The translations under genes and the position numbers were made by a program. A stretch of DNA of 64,000 bases, taken from Mucispirillum schaedleri ASF457 (GTDB lineage: Bacteria; Chrysiogenota; Deferribacteres; Deferribacterales; Mucispirillaceae). This document shows positions 1-8,075 of this stretch, piece after piece (positions within the stretch are counted from its first letter, which is position 1; every line of letters starts with the position of its first letter). The notes under the pieces are model-generated. The model worked only from the letters and a program-made list of their open reading frames with translations. It was not told where the DNA came from and ran no database searches. The stretch is from NCBI RefSeq assembly GCF_000487995.2, contig NZ_CP097562.1, positions 2,167,001 to 2,231,000 on the forward strand. Direction: 5' to 3'.

Positions 1-1476
1 ATAAATAGTGTAGACAGCAGCGGAAGCACCATAGTTTATAGGATGAGCCTTTTAAAAAATGTATCTATGGACCAGATGAACTGCTTCAATTATCTTTTGT
101 TAAAAGGAGCTGATGTAAATAAGGAAAACTATAACGGCTATACTCCATTAACTGCTCATTTTTCATCAAATCTTTTCAATAAGGAATTTTTAGACAGGCT
201 TATACAAAATAATGTAGAAATCAATAACCCTGATTTTGACGGCGATACTCCGCTTCATTTTGCAGTTATGAATAATAATATAGAAGCTGTAGAATATTTA
301 TTAGAAAATGGTGCTAATGCCAATGTAAAAAATAAAGATGGCATTACACCTTTACACATTGCAGTAAAAGAAAAAAATTATGATATTACTGCCAGATTAC
401 TAGATGCAGGAGCAGATAGAAACACAAAAGATATTGACGGCATAAGTGCCTTAGATATTGTTAAAGCCAGTAATGATGTAGATTTATTTAAACTTTTCAG
501 CATTACTCAGGAAGATATTAAAAAAGATAAACTGCAGGCAGAGCTGCAGCAGGCACTTATTAATAATATATCTAAACCAGCAGTAAAGGCTGTGAAAGAA
601 AATATAGATAAAGGATTTTATAACAGACCAGTAAAGCAGGATAAGGGTGCATCATCTATTGATGGTAAATTTGTTGGCGAAAATCCAACTCCATTAATAG
701 CGGCTTTATATTTTGGTTATAATGATATTGCAAAAGCTCTTATAAATATAGGGGCAGATGTAAATAAACCTAATGATTATCCTTTTTATTCTCCATTAAT
801 GGTAGCAGCAGAAAGCAGTAATAAAGAAATGGTTAATCTGCTGTTAAATAAAGGTGCAGATGTAAATTATCAATCTAAAATGGATGGTATAACTGCATTA
901 AATGTGACAAATAGTGCAGAAATTGCAGAAATTATATTAAAAGCAAAGGCAGACCCTGATATATCATCAAATGCAGCATGTCGTTCTGCACTGCAAATGG
1001 CTGTTATTAATAATAATTATGATTTGGCAGAAATACTTTTAAAGTATGGAGCAGATGTAAACCATGTAGACTGTAGTGAATATAAACCAGTTATTGCAAA
1101 TGCAATAGATACTGGCAACCCTGCAATAGTCAGACTTCTTTTAAATTATAATGCTGGAGTAAATACTGAAGTAGGCGAAGATTTATCAACCAAAGTGATA
1201 GATTATGCAAAACAGAAAGGAAATAAAATGATTATAGATATGATTAATGAAAAACTGCAGCAGTCAATATCTAAAAAACAGGAAGTTTTAAATAAAGATA
1301 ACTCATCATTACTTATTAAAAACAATGTAAAACAGGAAGATAACATATCAATAAACAGTAAAATTAATGATAATATATCATTTAAAGAAAATATTGAAAC
1401 AAAAATGAACAAAAACGATAACAGCTTATCAAATGAAATAGATAATATTATGGATGATATTGTTAGTGATTTATAG
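1..1476 (+). CDS. Ankyrin-repeat protein, 5' end outside window
   Basis: The frame is open from the first base of the window, and the residues before the first ATG (position 43) already read as ankyrin sequence leading into LLLKGADVN. The gene therefore starts upstream and 491 residues are visible. At least seven ankyrin units are seen, with TPLHFAV, TPLHIAV, LLENGANAN, LLDAGAD, ALINIGADVN, LLLNKGADVN and LLKYGADVN as hallmarks, separated by a less regular stretch at about 490-640. The last 75 codons are a Lys/Asn-rich tail without ankyrin motifs. Ankyrin repeats mediate protein-protein contacts. The partner and the cellular location cannot be told without the N-terminus. Confidence 0.9.
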   Translation: MNSVDSSGSTIVYRMSLLKNVSMDQMNCFNYLLLKGADVNKENYNGYTPLTAHFSSNLFNKEFLDRLIQNNVEINNPDFDGDTPLHFAVMNNNIEAVEYLLENGANANVKNKDGITPLHIAVKEKNYDITARLLDAGADRNTKDIDGISALDIVKASNDVDLFKLFSITQEDIKKDKLQAELQQALINNISKPAVKAVKENIDKGFYNRPVKQDKGASSIDGKFVGENPTPLIAALYFGYNDIAKALINIGADVNKPNDYPFYSPLMVAAESSNKEMVNLLLNKGADVNYQSKMDGITALNVTNSAEIAEIILKAKADPDISSNAACRSALQMAVINNNYDLAEILLKYGADVNHVDCSEYKPVIANAIDTGNPAIVRLLLNYNAGVNTEVGEDLSTKVIDYAKQKGNKMIIDMINEKLQQSISKKQEVLNKDNSSLLIKNNVKQEDNISINSKINDNISFKENIETKMNKNDNSLSNEIDNIMDDIVSDL

Positions 1477-1560
1477 TATTTTTGCTAAATCATTTTAGCA
1501 GTATATGTTGCACTTTATATATTTATGTGCTACAAGTTTTTTAAATCATAAGGAGGATTT

Positions 1561-2607
1561 ATGGAAAATTCATCAGTTTTAGATAACAGTAATAATGGAA
1601 GTTCTTTTAAAGAAAAAAAGCCAAAAAGAAAGCTTAATAAAAAAGTTCTTATTATATGCTCATTAATTACTTTTTTAATTATTTTGGCAGCAGTATATTT
1701 TATTATAAGTAATAGATATACAAAAATGGTAGAAAATTACATTAATGAAGAATTAAGCTATATTGCTCAAGATTATGGTAATAGATTTAATTATAAGCCA
1801 TTTAAATGCAGTGGATTTAAGGAAGTAAAATGCAGCACTGATTTTATTGAGTTGTATGAAGAACCATATAAGTTTTCAGTAAAAAATATATCATTTACAG
1901 CAGCACCATCAGTAACTGATGTAAGGACAGTATCATCTGGCAATATTGAAATCCGTTCTGCTTATACAAAAGATGATTTAGAATCTAATAATGCTTTTAT
2001 TAAGTTAAATCTTAATTTTAATTGTTCAGATAATATGACACTGTTAAGTGAGCGTTCATTACTTGCACATAATGTTGTATGCGATTCCAGTATAAATGAT
2101 ATACATTCAAAACAGGTAAGTATAGTTTATATGAAAAATGATATATATGCTCAAAATAGCAGTATATTTGGTGTTTTCAAAGATATTAAAGGCAATAATG
2201 AAGATTTTATGAACTTTATGTTAAATAATGCTACGGTAGTGGAATCTTCATTAAATGTTATAGAAAGCCCTGATTTATTTGAGAGTATAATGCAAATTGC
2301 TCAGATACTTTTTAAACCATACCTTGCAGAAAATATAACAAAAGAGATGGCTGTATCTTTATATGACAGGTTAAGAAGTGATTATAATCAGGTTAAAGGC
2401 TTATATGGTAATGACGAAGATGGATATGCTGCTGTTGTAGATAATTTAATAAATGCAGTAGATGGCATAGTATATCATAACAATAACTCTGTTTCAGTTT
2501 CTATTGACTTAAAAGATAAGGATAAAATAGATGATATGCTTGACTATGAATATAGAAACATTATTACTCCAGACTACTATGATATAAATATAACAAGCTC
2601 TAAATAA
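1561..2607 (+). CDS. Unknown protein with N-terminal membrane anchor
   Basis: 348 residues. The start is well supported: AGGAGG at 1551-1556 lies four bases before the ATG. The first 30 residues are hydrophilic and basic (KEKKPKRKLNKK), followed by one strongly hydrophobic helix at about 29-50, so the rest is probably periplasmic (type II topology). The extracytoplasmic part has four or five cysteines in the first half, for example FKCSGFKEVKCS, which could form disulfides. I do not recognise a family; a loose likeness to DUF945-type proteins is only a guess. The 84-bp gap to the ankyrin gene has no evident terminator, so the two may be co-transcribed. Confidence 0.75.
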   Translation: MENSSVLDNSNNGSSFKEKKPKRKLNKKVLIICSLITFLIILAAVYFIISNRYTKMVENYINEELSYIAQDYGNRFNYKPFKCSGFKEVKCSTDFIELYEEPYKFSVKNISFTAAPSVTDVRTVSSGNIEIRSAYTKDDLESNNAFIKLNLNFNCSDNMTLLSERSLLAHNVVCDSSINDIHSKQVSIVYMKNDIYAQNSSIFGVFKDIKGNNEDFMNFMLNNATVVESSLNVIESPDLFESIMQIAQILFKPYLAENITKEMAVSLYDRLRSDYNQVKGLYGNDEDGYAAVVDNLINAVDGIVYHNNNSVSVSIDLKDKDKIDDMLDYEYRNIITPDYYDINITSSK

Positions 2608-2732
2608 CTGAAAAAGTATTTTATCGGCATAATTCATTTTAGATTTTAGCACAGATATTTATATAATATGACTGTTGTGAAAATGTAATTATGCCGTGGC
2701 ATAAAAAATGAATAATAAAGAAATTATTATAA

Positions 2733-3185
2733 ATGGATATGAAAATGGATTTTGATAATGATATACTTGTAGAATATTACAATGATGTAACAGAAGATAT
2801 AAGATATATTAGAGAAACAGTTTTTGTTTTAGAGCAGGGTTTTTCTGAAGAATTTGATGAAATAGATAAAAAAAGTATACATTTGCTTGTAAAAGTAAAT
2901 AATAAAAGAGCCGCAACAGCAAGGATATTTAAATCAGATAATAGTAATGCTAAATGGACTATTGGCAGGTTTGCAGTGTTAAAAGAATACAGGGGCATTG
3001 GGCTTGGTTCTTTTCTATTGAAAAAAGTAGAAGAAAAGATTAAAGAGCAGGGTGGCAGAACAGCGGAGCTTTCGGCACAAAAACAGGCAGAAAAGTTTTA
3101 TTTATCTTCAGGCTATATTCCTATGGGAGATATATATTATGACCAGCATGCACCACATATTCATATGGAAAAAAATATAGATTAG
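2733..3185 (+). CDS. GNAT acetyltransferase (ElaA/YjcF-like)
   Basis: 150 residues, the usual GNAT size. It has the N-terminal signature of the ElaA/YjcF group (IRETVFVLEQGF at about 27-38, then DEID) and the acetyl-CoA pyrophosphate-binding loop, seen here as EYRGIGLGSFLL at about 88-99. The C-terminal part, AEKFYLSSGYIPMG...HIHMEK, is the typical beta6-beta7 end in which a His and Met close the active site. The substrate cannot be predicted. The Shine-Dalgarno sequence is weak, and ATG codons three and five codons in are alternative starts. An AT-rich 125-bp spacer separates it from the previous gene. Confidence 0.85.
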   Translation: MDMKMDFDNDILVEYYNDVTEDIRYIRETVFVLEQGFSEEFDEIDKKSIHLLVKVNNKRAATARIFKSDNSNAKWTIGRFAVLKEYRGIGLGSFLLKKVEEKIKEQGGRTAELSAQKQAEKFYLSSGYIPMGDIYYDQHAPHIHMEKNID

Positions 3186-3242
3186 TAATAATAAAGTAGA
3201 AAAGCAGCAGAACAAAAGGCACACAGTGCTTCACATTTCAGT

Positions 3243-3420
3243 AAGACAGGGGAAGCAGGCTCAGGACAAGTCGTCTGAAAGTTGAGCGACAGCCGAACTT
3301 GTTTCGGCAGAGTGTTATTTAAAAAATACAGGGGGAGTGTCTTTTACGACGCAAGCATTTCCCAACCGAATAGGGAGGAAGCAGAAATGCATAGCTGGAC
3401 TGTATTTTTTAATAAAGGAT
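3243..3420 (+). repeat. Family A structured repeat, copy A1 (long form)
   Basis: Intergenic element that recurs inverted at 9015-9172 and 58217-58375, and in shorter form at 39911-40028 and 60413-60505. The 5' half has a hairpin (GCCGAA ... TTCGGC). The 3' half is bounded by the inverted repeat AAAAAATACAG / CTGTATTTTTT and holds an internal hairpin, GCATTTC (3355-3361) with GAAATGC (3384-3390). No reading frame of note lies in it. Together with flanking B-type repeat ends (3431-3455 and 3519-3550) it accounts for most of the 550-bp gap 3186-3739. Confidence 0.8.
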
Positions 3421-3430
3421 AAATTTATTT

Positions 3431-3550
3431 ACTTCGCCTTTGGCTCAGTATGACCTGATTGTAATAATCTGTATTTCTGTATAAGTTCTCATAGTCAAAG
3501 TTTTTATAATAATTCACACATTGTCATTTTGAGCAAAGCGAAAAATCTAA
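3431..3550. repeat. Family B repeat ends, degenerate
   Basis: Two facing copies of the dispersed GAGC/GCGAAG motif: ACTTCGCCTTTGGCTCAG followed by TATGAC at the left, and TTGTCATTTTGAGCAAAGCG followed by AAAAATCTAA at the right. They are imperfect reverse complements of each other and match the ends of the better-preserved copies at 57157-57276 and 58383-58507. The sequence from 3551 to 3680 is AT-rich, with nothing further recognised. Confidence 0.6.
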
Positions 3551-3680
3551 ATATCATAAGTTTCAATAATTATACATACTATTTTTATAATTATTGCAGC
3601 TTAATTGTAATATCAGCATTATTTTCAGCACATTTAAGTATATATAAAACAGGCATATATAAAAATGCTTTAAAAAAGAC

Positions 3681-3709
3681 TTTATCAAAAAAAATATATA
3701 TGGTATAAG
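3681..3709 (+). promoter_or_regulatory. Putative promoter of the Sel1-repeat gene
   Basis: An extended -10 element, TGG followed by TATAAG (3704-3709), sits 17 bases after a weak -35 (TTTATC, 3681-3686). The start codon is at 3740, leaving a leader of about 25 bases with GGAG as ribosome-binding site. This is based only on sequence matching. Confidence 0.4.
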
Positions 3710-3739
3710 TATCAGAATAAATAATATGGAGTTATTTTA

Positions 3740-4423
3740 ATGAATACATATATTATAATATCATCAATAGTGCTGATTGTTCTTCTTGTAATATTGATAT
3801 TATTTTTTATAAATCGTAAAAGTATTAAAATGAAAATTTTAGAAGAGCAGGCAGAAAAAGGCAGCCCTGAAACTCAGCTTGCTCTGGGGCTTATGCTTTA
3901 TTCTGGGACACAGGTGCCTGTTAATAAAGAAAAAGGGTGTGAGTATATCAAAAAAGCAGCAGAAAATGGCAGTGCACAGGCACAGTATTTATACAGTGGT
4001 ATAGTTTTAGGGGCAGACAGCGAAACAGCTCCATCAAAAGAGCAGCTTTTAGAGGCTGCATCATGGATACAAAAGGCAGCAGATGGTGGCTTTTTAACAG
4101 CAGTTATCACCCTTGCTAATATGTATGCAGAAGGTAAAATTTTACAAAAAGATGCAAAAAAATCACAGCATTATTTTTTAAAAGCTGCTGAAATGGGAGA
4201 TATTCAATCACAATTAACAGTTGCAGGTATATACCATTTTAGTATAGGCATGGATAGGACTATTGGTTATGCATGGTATAAGGTTGCTGCACATAATGGC
4301 AGTGAATATGCTGTGGAAGCTTCTGAAAAACTTTTTGATGAATTATCTGAAGAAAGCAAAGCAGAAGCAGTAAGGAAAGCTGATGAATATATCAGTAAAT
4401 ATGCAGACAGGAAATTACATTAA
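3740..4423 (+). CDS. Sel1-like repeat protein with N-terminal membrane anchor
   Basis: 227 residues. A single hydrophobic helix (residues 4-24) is followed by about four Sel1/TPR-like units: PETQLALGLMLYSG, AQAQYLYSGIVLGAD, LTAVITLANMYAEG and IQSQLTVAGIYHFS, each followed by an amphipathic helix such as YIKKAAENG or YFLKAAEMGD. Sel1 repeats form alpha-solenoids that act as adaptors in envelope or signalling complexes. Anchored in the inner membrane, the solenoid is likely periplasmic. The 3' end is followed closely by the GNAT gene starting at 4428, so the two are probably one transcript. Confidence 0.85.
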   Translation: MNTYIIISSIVLIVLLVILILFFINRKSIKMKILEEQAEKGSPETQLALGLMLYSGTQVPVNKEKGCEYIKKAAENGSAQAQYLYSGIVLGADSETAPSKEQLLEAASWIQKAADGGFLTAVITLANMYAEGKILQKDAKKSQHYFLKAAEMGDIQSQLTVAGIYHFSIGMDRTIGYAWYKVAAHNGSEYAVEASEKLFDELSEESKAEAVRKADEYISKYADRKLH

Positions 4424-4427
4424 TTAT

Positions 4428-4850
4428 ATGATACAGAGATATATTCAGTCAGATTACAGCCCACTTATAGAAATATGGAAACAGTCAGTAATACATACTC
4501 ATGATTTTTTATCAAAAGAAGATTATGAATTAATACTCTCAAAACTGCCTGAATATTTCAGCAGTGTAGATATGTATGTATATAGAAAAGAAAGCCGAAT
4601 AGCTGCTTTTATGGGTGTATCTGGTAATAAAATGGAAATGCTTTTTTGTCATCCTGATTATATCAGGCAGGGCATAGGCTCATCTATGGTTAAATATGCA
4701 GTTCAGTTTCTGAATATAAAATATATTGATGTAAACGAACAGAATAATAAAGCAGTAGAATTTTATAAATCGCAGGGCTTTATTGTAATAGGCAGGCAGG
4801 CTCATGATGCTTTTGGCTACAACATGCTTCATTTAATGTATAGTGAGTAA
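4428..4850 (+). CDS. GNAT acetyltransferase (YjaB-like)
   Basis: 140 residues from the ATG at 4428. A longer frame starts at 4383 inside the preceding gene, but family members begin near MIQRYIQSDYSPLIEIWKQS, and AGGAA at 4408-4412 could serve this start. WKQSVIHTHDFLSKEDYELI is typical of the YjaB/YiaC type of GNAT. The acetyl-CoA loop is HPDYIRQGIGSSMV, and the C-terminal motif NNKAVEFYKSQGFIVIGR is the standard GNAT motif B. It is separated by four bases from the upstream Sel1-repeat gene. Its substrate is unknown. Confidence 0.85.
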   Translation: MIQRYIQSDYSPLIEIWKQSVIHTHDFLSKEDYELILSKLPEYFSSVDMYVYRKESRIAAFMGVSGNKMEMLFCHPDYIRQGIGSSMVKYAVQFLNIKYIDVNEQNNKAVEFYKSQGFIVIGRQAHDAFGYNMLHLMYSE

Positions 4851-4858
4851 AACTAAAT

Positions 4859-5581
4859 ATGAAAAAAATTTTTTTAGCAGTATTTATTTTTGTTTCTGTA
4901 AATATAGTTTATGCAGAAGAATGCAGCCGTCCTGTAATATTTCCATTAATTGCAAAACCTGTAAATGATACAGGCATGGAATATGCAAATTATAACTGGC
5001 GGGATAAGGCTGGGGCAAATCAGGCAGTATATGCAAGCTACCGCATTAGAGAAAACCGCACTAAAAAATTAATAAAAAAATCATTCCATGCTTCCCGTGA
5101 TTTATATACAGATGTGTATAATGATACTGGCAGATACAGTTTTTTAAGTTCTAAAAATTATGTGGTATCAGTATCAGATGGTGAAGTATTAAGCACTGGC
5201 AGATTTTATGCAGGCACTTATGTTGTTACAGTTAAACATACAACATGTGATGGCAGAAATTTCATTATCCGCTATGGAGAGCTTGATAAAGACAGTATCA
5301 AAGTTAAACAGGGTGATAAAGTAAAACAGGGGCAGGTAATAGGAAAGCCGGGCTTTTTGCAAAAAAAAGATGTTAATGGAAATATTGTTCCAATAGATGT
5401 AATTGCAGACAAAGTTGTTTTTATGCTGCATTTAGAATATTTTGCAGATATTTCATCTGATGATGTTTTTTCAAAAGCATTTAGTAATAACAGGTATGAC
5501 AGGCGAAGTGATATAAAAGACAGTTTAGAGTTACTAGAAGAAGGATATAATAATTCCTTTTGGGAGCAGGCTGCAAAATGA
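4859..5581 (+). CDS. Exported M23-like (LytM fold) peptidase, catalytic His apparently lost
   Basis: 240 residues with a clear signal peptide (residues 1-19, ending VYA). The LytM-like fold is seen in the HxxxD motif (H77, D81), the glycine-turn stretch GRFYAGTYVVTVKHTTCDGR with FIIRYGEL, the VKQGDKVKQGQVIGKPGF hairpin and a final MLHLEY. In active M23 enzymes the last motif is HxH, where the second His binds zinc and the first is catalytic. Here the first is Met189, while the zinc ligands H77, D81 and H191 remain. It may therefore be an inactive, binding or regulatory protein, like the LytM-domain amidase activators. The next gene overlaps its stop codon by four bases. Confidence 0.75.
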   Translation: MKKIFLAVFIFVSVNIVYAEECSRPVIFPLIAKPVNDTGMEYANYNWRDKAGANQAVYASYRIRENRTKKLIKKSFHASRDLYTDVYNDTGRYSFLSSKNYVVSVSDGEVLSTGRFYAGTYVVTVKHTTCDGRNFIIRYGELDKDSIKVKQGDKVKQGQVIGKPGFLQKKDVNGNIVPIDVIADKVVFMLHLEYFADISSDDVFSKAFSNNRYDRRSDIKDSLELLEEGYNNSFWEQAAK

Positions 5582-6114
5582 GAAAATTATTAATAGTGTT
5601 ATTTACATTAATATCTTTTAATGTATATGCTTCTCCCTATGCAAACCCATGGCTTTATGATAAAATGCTTGATTTTATACAAAACCCTGCAGCATATAAG
5701 GATAATTTTACAAATGGTATAATACAGGATAGAAACCCTGATATAATTGTTGGTGCATTTATAGAAAATGCTTACTCTGTATATGAAAAAGAAGAAGAAT
5801 TTACAAGTGAATTAAAATCATGTGGTGATAACTGCTATCAGGATAACAGCTCAAAAGATATACTGCAGTCATACCATAAGTTTTTTTATGTATCTGCGAT
5901 AGTGCTGCCAGTTTCTGAAATATTAATACAAAACCCAGCAGCAGGTGAAAATATATCATATTATATACAAAATAAACTTGTAAGCTATACATGGGAAAAT
6001 GAAAACTATTTAGTTATAACTATAAATAAAGATAAACTGGAATTTAAAAAACAAAAAAACAGTATTGTAATAACTACAACAATGCAGGTTTTAAAAAATT
6101 ACATACTAAACTAA
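5578..6114 (+). CDS. Small exported protein of unknown function
   Basis: 178 residues from the ATG at 5578, which overlaps the upstream stop codon (ATGA), implying translational coupling. A TTG six codons earlier is a less likely start. GGGAGCAGG just upstream can act as ribosome-binding site. A signal peptide (MRKLLIVLFTLISFNVYA) is predicted at residues 1-18. The mature part is soluble-looking, with an acidic cysteine-containing loop (about 84-92). No family is recognised. Its coupling to the M23-like gene suggests the two products act together in the periplasm. Confidence 0.7.
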   Translation: MRKLLIVLFTLISFNVYASPYANPWLYDKMLDFIQNPAAYKDNFTNGIIQDRNPDIIVGAFIENAYSVYEKEEEFTSELKSCGDNCYQDNSSKDILQSYHKFFYVSAIVLPVSEILIQNPAAGENISYYIQNKLVSYTWENENYLVITINKDKLEFKKQKNSIVITTTMQVLKNYILN

Positions 6115-6135
6115 TTAGATTAAGCTTGGTGAACT

Positions 6136-6777
6136 ATGAAATACAGATATATATTATTAAACATAGTTTTTATATTATTTTATTCATTAAGTGTTTTTGC
6201 ATATAATGAGCAGGATATTGATTTATATAATCACTCAAACCAGCATGGTGTTATTTTTCATGCAGAAGATAAAAGAGCATATTATGATAATATAACTTAT
6301 GATGTAATAAGCTATGGCAAATGTAATAAAGAGCAGTATAAGATTATAAGAAATACCGCAAAAAAACTAAAAGATAAAGAACAGCCTTTCTGGATATATA
6401 AATACTGCATTAGAGCAGAATATAAATATAATACAGAAAGCATTATAAAAGCCTATAACAGCTACAGGTTTGATTTAAATAAAAGACTGCTTGAAAGCAA
6501 AGATTATAAAGTTATTGATAATATTGTGTCATACCTGCCTGTAAACTTAAAAAAAGGCAGCAATTATCTTTACTATCTAGGAATGAGAAATAATATTATT
6601 GAGTGGAGTGAAGATAATAATGTAATGCAAATAACACTTCCAATAATGTTTAGTGGTTTAATAACAACAATGAGTTTAGAAGAAGATAACAGTATATTAG
6701 TAAAAGAAATCTTTGTATATGAAAGACCAAATGAAATGCTGCCAAAGGATGAGTATAAAGATTTATTCATCAAATAA
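6136..6777 (+). CDS. Small exported protein of unknown function
   Basis: 213 residues. The N-terminus (MKYRYILLNIVFILFYSLSV, cleavage after FA) is a signal peptide. The mature protein is rich in Tyr, Asn and Lys, has two or three cysteines, and shows no recognisable motif. It lies 21 bases after the preceding exported protein, so the three genes from 4859 to 6777 are probably one operon. The ribosome-binding site (GGTGA) is weak. It could be a periplasmic or secreted accessory to the M23-like protein; no function can be assigned. Confidence 0.65.
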   Translation: MKYRYILLNIVFILFYSLSVFAYNEQDIDLYNHSNQHGVIFHAEDKRAYYDNITYDVISYGKCNKEQYKIIRNTAKKLKDKEQPFWIYKYCIRAEYKYNTESIIKAYNSYRFDLNKRLLESKDYKVIDNIVSYLPVNLKKGSNYLYYLGMRNNIIEWSEDNNVMQITLPIMFSGLITTMSLEEDNSILVKEIFVYERPNEMLPKDEYKDLFIK

Positions 6778-6810
6778 CAGCTGAACTTTTCCAAAAAACT
6801 TAGAATATAG

Positions 6811-6890
6811 TCATTTAGAGCCTGATTTTTACAGGCGAAAAATCTATATTATATATTGCAATAGTGCAGAATATATTTAAATTATCTATA
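6811..6890 (-). repeat. Family B repeat, inverted copy
   Basis: Reverse complement of part of the elements at 57157-57276 and 58383-58507. It reads TCATTTAGAGCCTGATTTTT then ACAGGCGAAAAATCTAT, followed by a block related to the TTATGCACTGCTGTAAC interior of those copies. It lies just upstream of the lysis cassette and fills most of the gap 6778-6938. Confidence 0.6.
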
Positions 6891-6938
6891 TTTTCTCATG
6901 ACTTAAAAGACATTACGGACATGCCATATTTTTCCTGC

Positions 6939-6947
6939 TGTTATAAG
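6939..6947 (+). promoter_or_regulatory. Putative extended -10 promoter of the lysis cassette
   Basis: TGT followed by TATAAG is an extended -10 match placed 35 bases before the first cassette gene. No convincing -35 is seen. GAGG just before the ATG at 6982 is the ribosome-binding site. Confidence 0.35.
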
Positions 6948-6981
6948 TATATAACATTATTAAATAACATATGAGGCAAAA

Positions 6982-7350
6982 ATGGATAAAATATATATCA
7001 GTATTATATCTACACTTATAATAATTATCATATCAATTTCTATTTATATATTAATAAAAACTGGATTTTATAACAGTATAATTAAAGAATTGCAGTCAGA
7101 AAATAAATATCTGCTTTCTCAAATAAGCAGTGCTGAAAGTTTGATTGACTTTCAAAATGCTAAAATAAATAACTATGCAGTTAATATGAAAAAAGTAGAA
7201 GAAAAATATATGCAGGATATAGCTTATATTAACAAAAAATATAATGCATTGCAGGAAAAATACAAAAATGCAGGTAATGTAGAATGTTTAGGTATGATGA
7301 ATATGATAGATGAAAACCAAAGGAGATTTTTAAATGAAAGAGAAAAGTAA
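6982..7350 (+). CDS. Rz-like inner-membrane spanin subunit
   Basis: 122 residues. One N-terminal hydrophobic helix (about 5-26) is followed by a long charged coiled coil (about 30-95), and the C-terminal end holds a single Cys in NVECLGMMNMIDENQRRFLNE. This is the architecture of phage i-spanins (Rz): a type II membrane protein whose periplasmic coiled coil reaches the outer-membrane partner. The next gene overlaps its 3' end by 17 bases, as usual for Rz/Rz1 pairs, and holin and endolysin genes follow. The assignment rests on topology and context, because spanin sequences are poorly conserved. Confidence 0.65.
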   Translation: MDKIYISIISTLIIIIISISIYILIKTGFYNSIIKELQSENKYLLSQISSAESLIDFQNAKINNYAVNMKKVEEKYMQDIAYINKKYNALQEKYKNAGNVECLGMMNMIDENQRRFLNEREK

Positions 7351-7738
7351 ACATTTTTTTATAAATTTATATGAAAAAGCAAAAAATTACATTTTAGAAA
7401 AAATAAAAGATATTATTAAAGCAACATCAGATGATTTTGCAGCTATAAATATAGAAAAGGGATATGCAGTATATTCTTTAAACTGGTGGTTCATGAAATC
7501 ATTAAAGTGGCTTATTGCTGCCATTCTTGCAGTTTTAACATTATTTTTATGGGGCTGCAGCAGCACTGCTGTAACAAAATACTATCCAGTATCAGTGCCT
7601 GTTGCATGCAGTGTAGATATACCTTTAATGCCAGAATATAATGAAGATACAGTTATTACAAATTTAAATATATTGGCTTATGCAGAAAAACTTAAATCGG
7701 CTTTAAAAATATGTAAAAATGGAGGATTAAATGATTGA
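7334..7738 (+). CDS. Rz1-like outer-membrane spanin lipoprotein with an N-terminal extension
   Basis: 134 residues from an ATG preceded by a strong AGGAG. Residues 54-75 form a textbook lipoprotein signal (MKSLKW, hydrophobic core, lipobox LWG-Cys75). The tail has Rz1-like features: PVSVPVACSVDIPLMPEY, then YAEKLKSALKIC. An in-frame ATG at 7493, preceded by GGTGG, would give an 81-residue lipoprotein of normal Rz1 size, so the 53-residue charged extension is either a cytoplasmic domain or marks a second start. The gene overlaps the i-spanin gene and, by eight bases, the holin gene. Confidence 0.65.
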   Translation: MKEKSKHFFINLYEKAKNYILEKIKDIIKATSDDFAAINIEKGYAVYSLNWWFMKSLKWLIAAILAVLTLFLWGCSSTAVTKYYPVSVPVACSVDIPLMPEYNEDTVITNLNILAYAEKLKSALKICKNGGLND

Positions 7739-8066
7739 TAGAGCATTTAATCTGCCTGCTGAAATATGGCAGTGGCTGTGGCTTTTTATTGTATCATTTA
7801 CTGGCGGGGTTGTTGGATTTATTACAAAAATTTCCCCTACATTAAAAGGCAGGTCTTTCAGAGCAAAATTTTTAGCATTATGTATGGGAATGGTAAACAG
7901 TATGTTTATAGCATATATAAGCTATGAAATATTAATGAGTATTATTGATAAACAGGGTCTTGCAGTTGCTCTTGCTGGTATGGCAGCATTTACTGGCACT
8001 GATTTATTGATTATTATGCAAAATAAAATAATAGAATTAATTAAAAGAAAAATAGATGCTGTATAG
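7731..8066 (+). CDS. Phage LydA-type holin
   Basis: 111 residues with three or four hydrophobic segments (about 13-31, 44-64, 70-95) and a basic tail, matching the LydA/holin superfamily III pattern: GGVVGFITKI near the N-terminus, FLALCMGMVNSMFIAYISYE in the middle and GMAAFTGTDLLIIM at the end. Holins form inner-membrane holes that release or activate the endolysin, here encoded nine bases downstream. GGAGG at 7721-7725 is the ribosome-binding site, inside the preceding gene. The tight packing of all four genes supports one lysis operon. Confidence 0.8.
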   Translation: MIDRAFNLPAEIWQWLWLFIVSFTGGVVGFITKISPTLKGRSFRAKFLALCMGMVNSMFIAYISYEILMSIIDKQGLAVALAGMAAFTGTDLLIIMQNKIIELIKRKIDAV

Positions 8067-8075
8067 GAAAATAAA

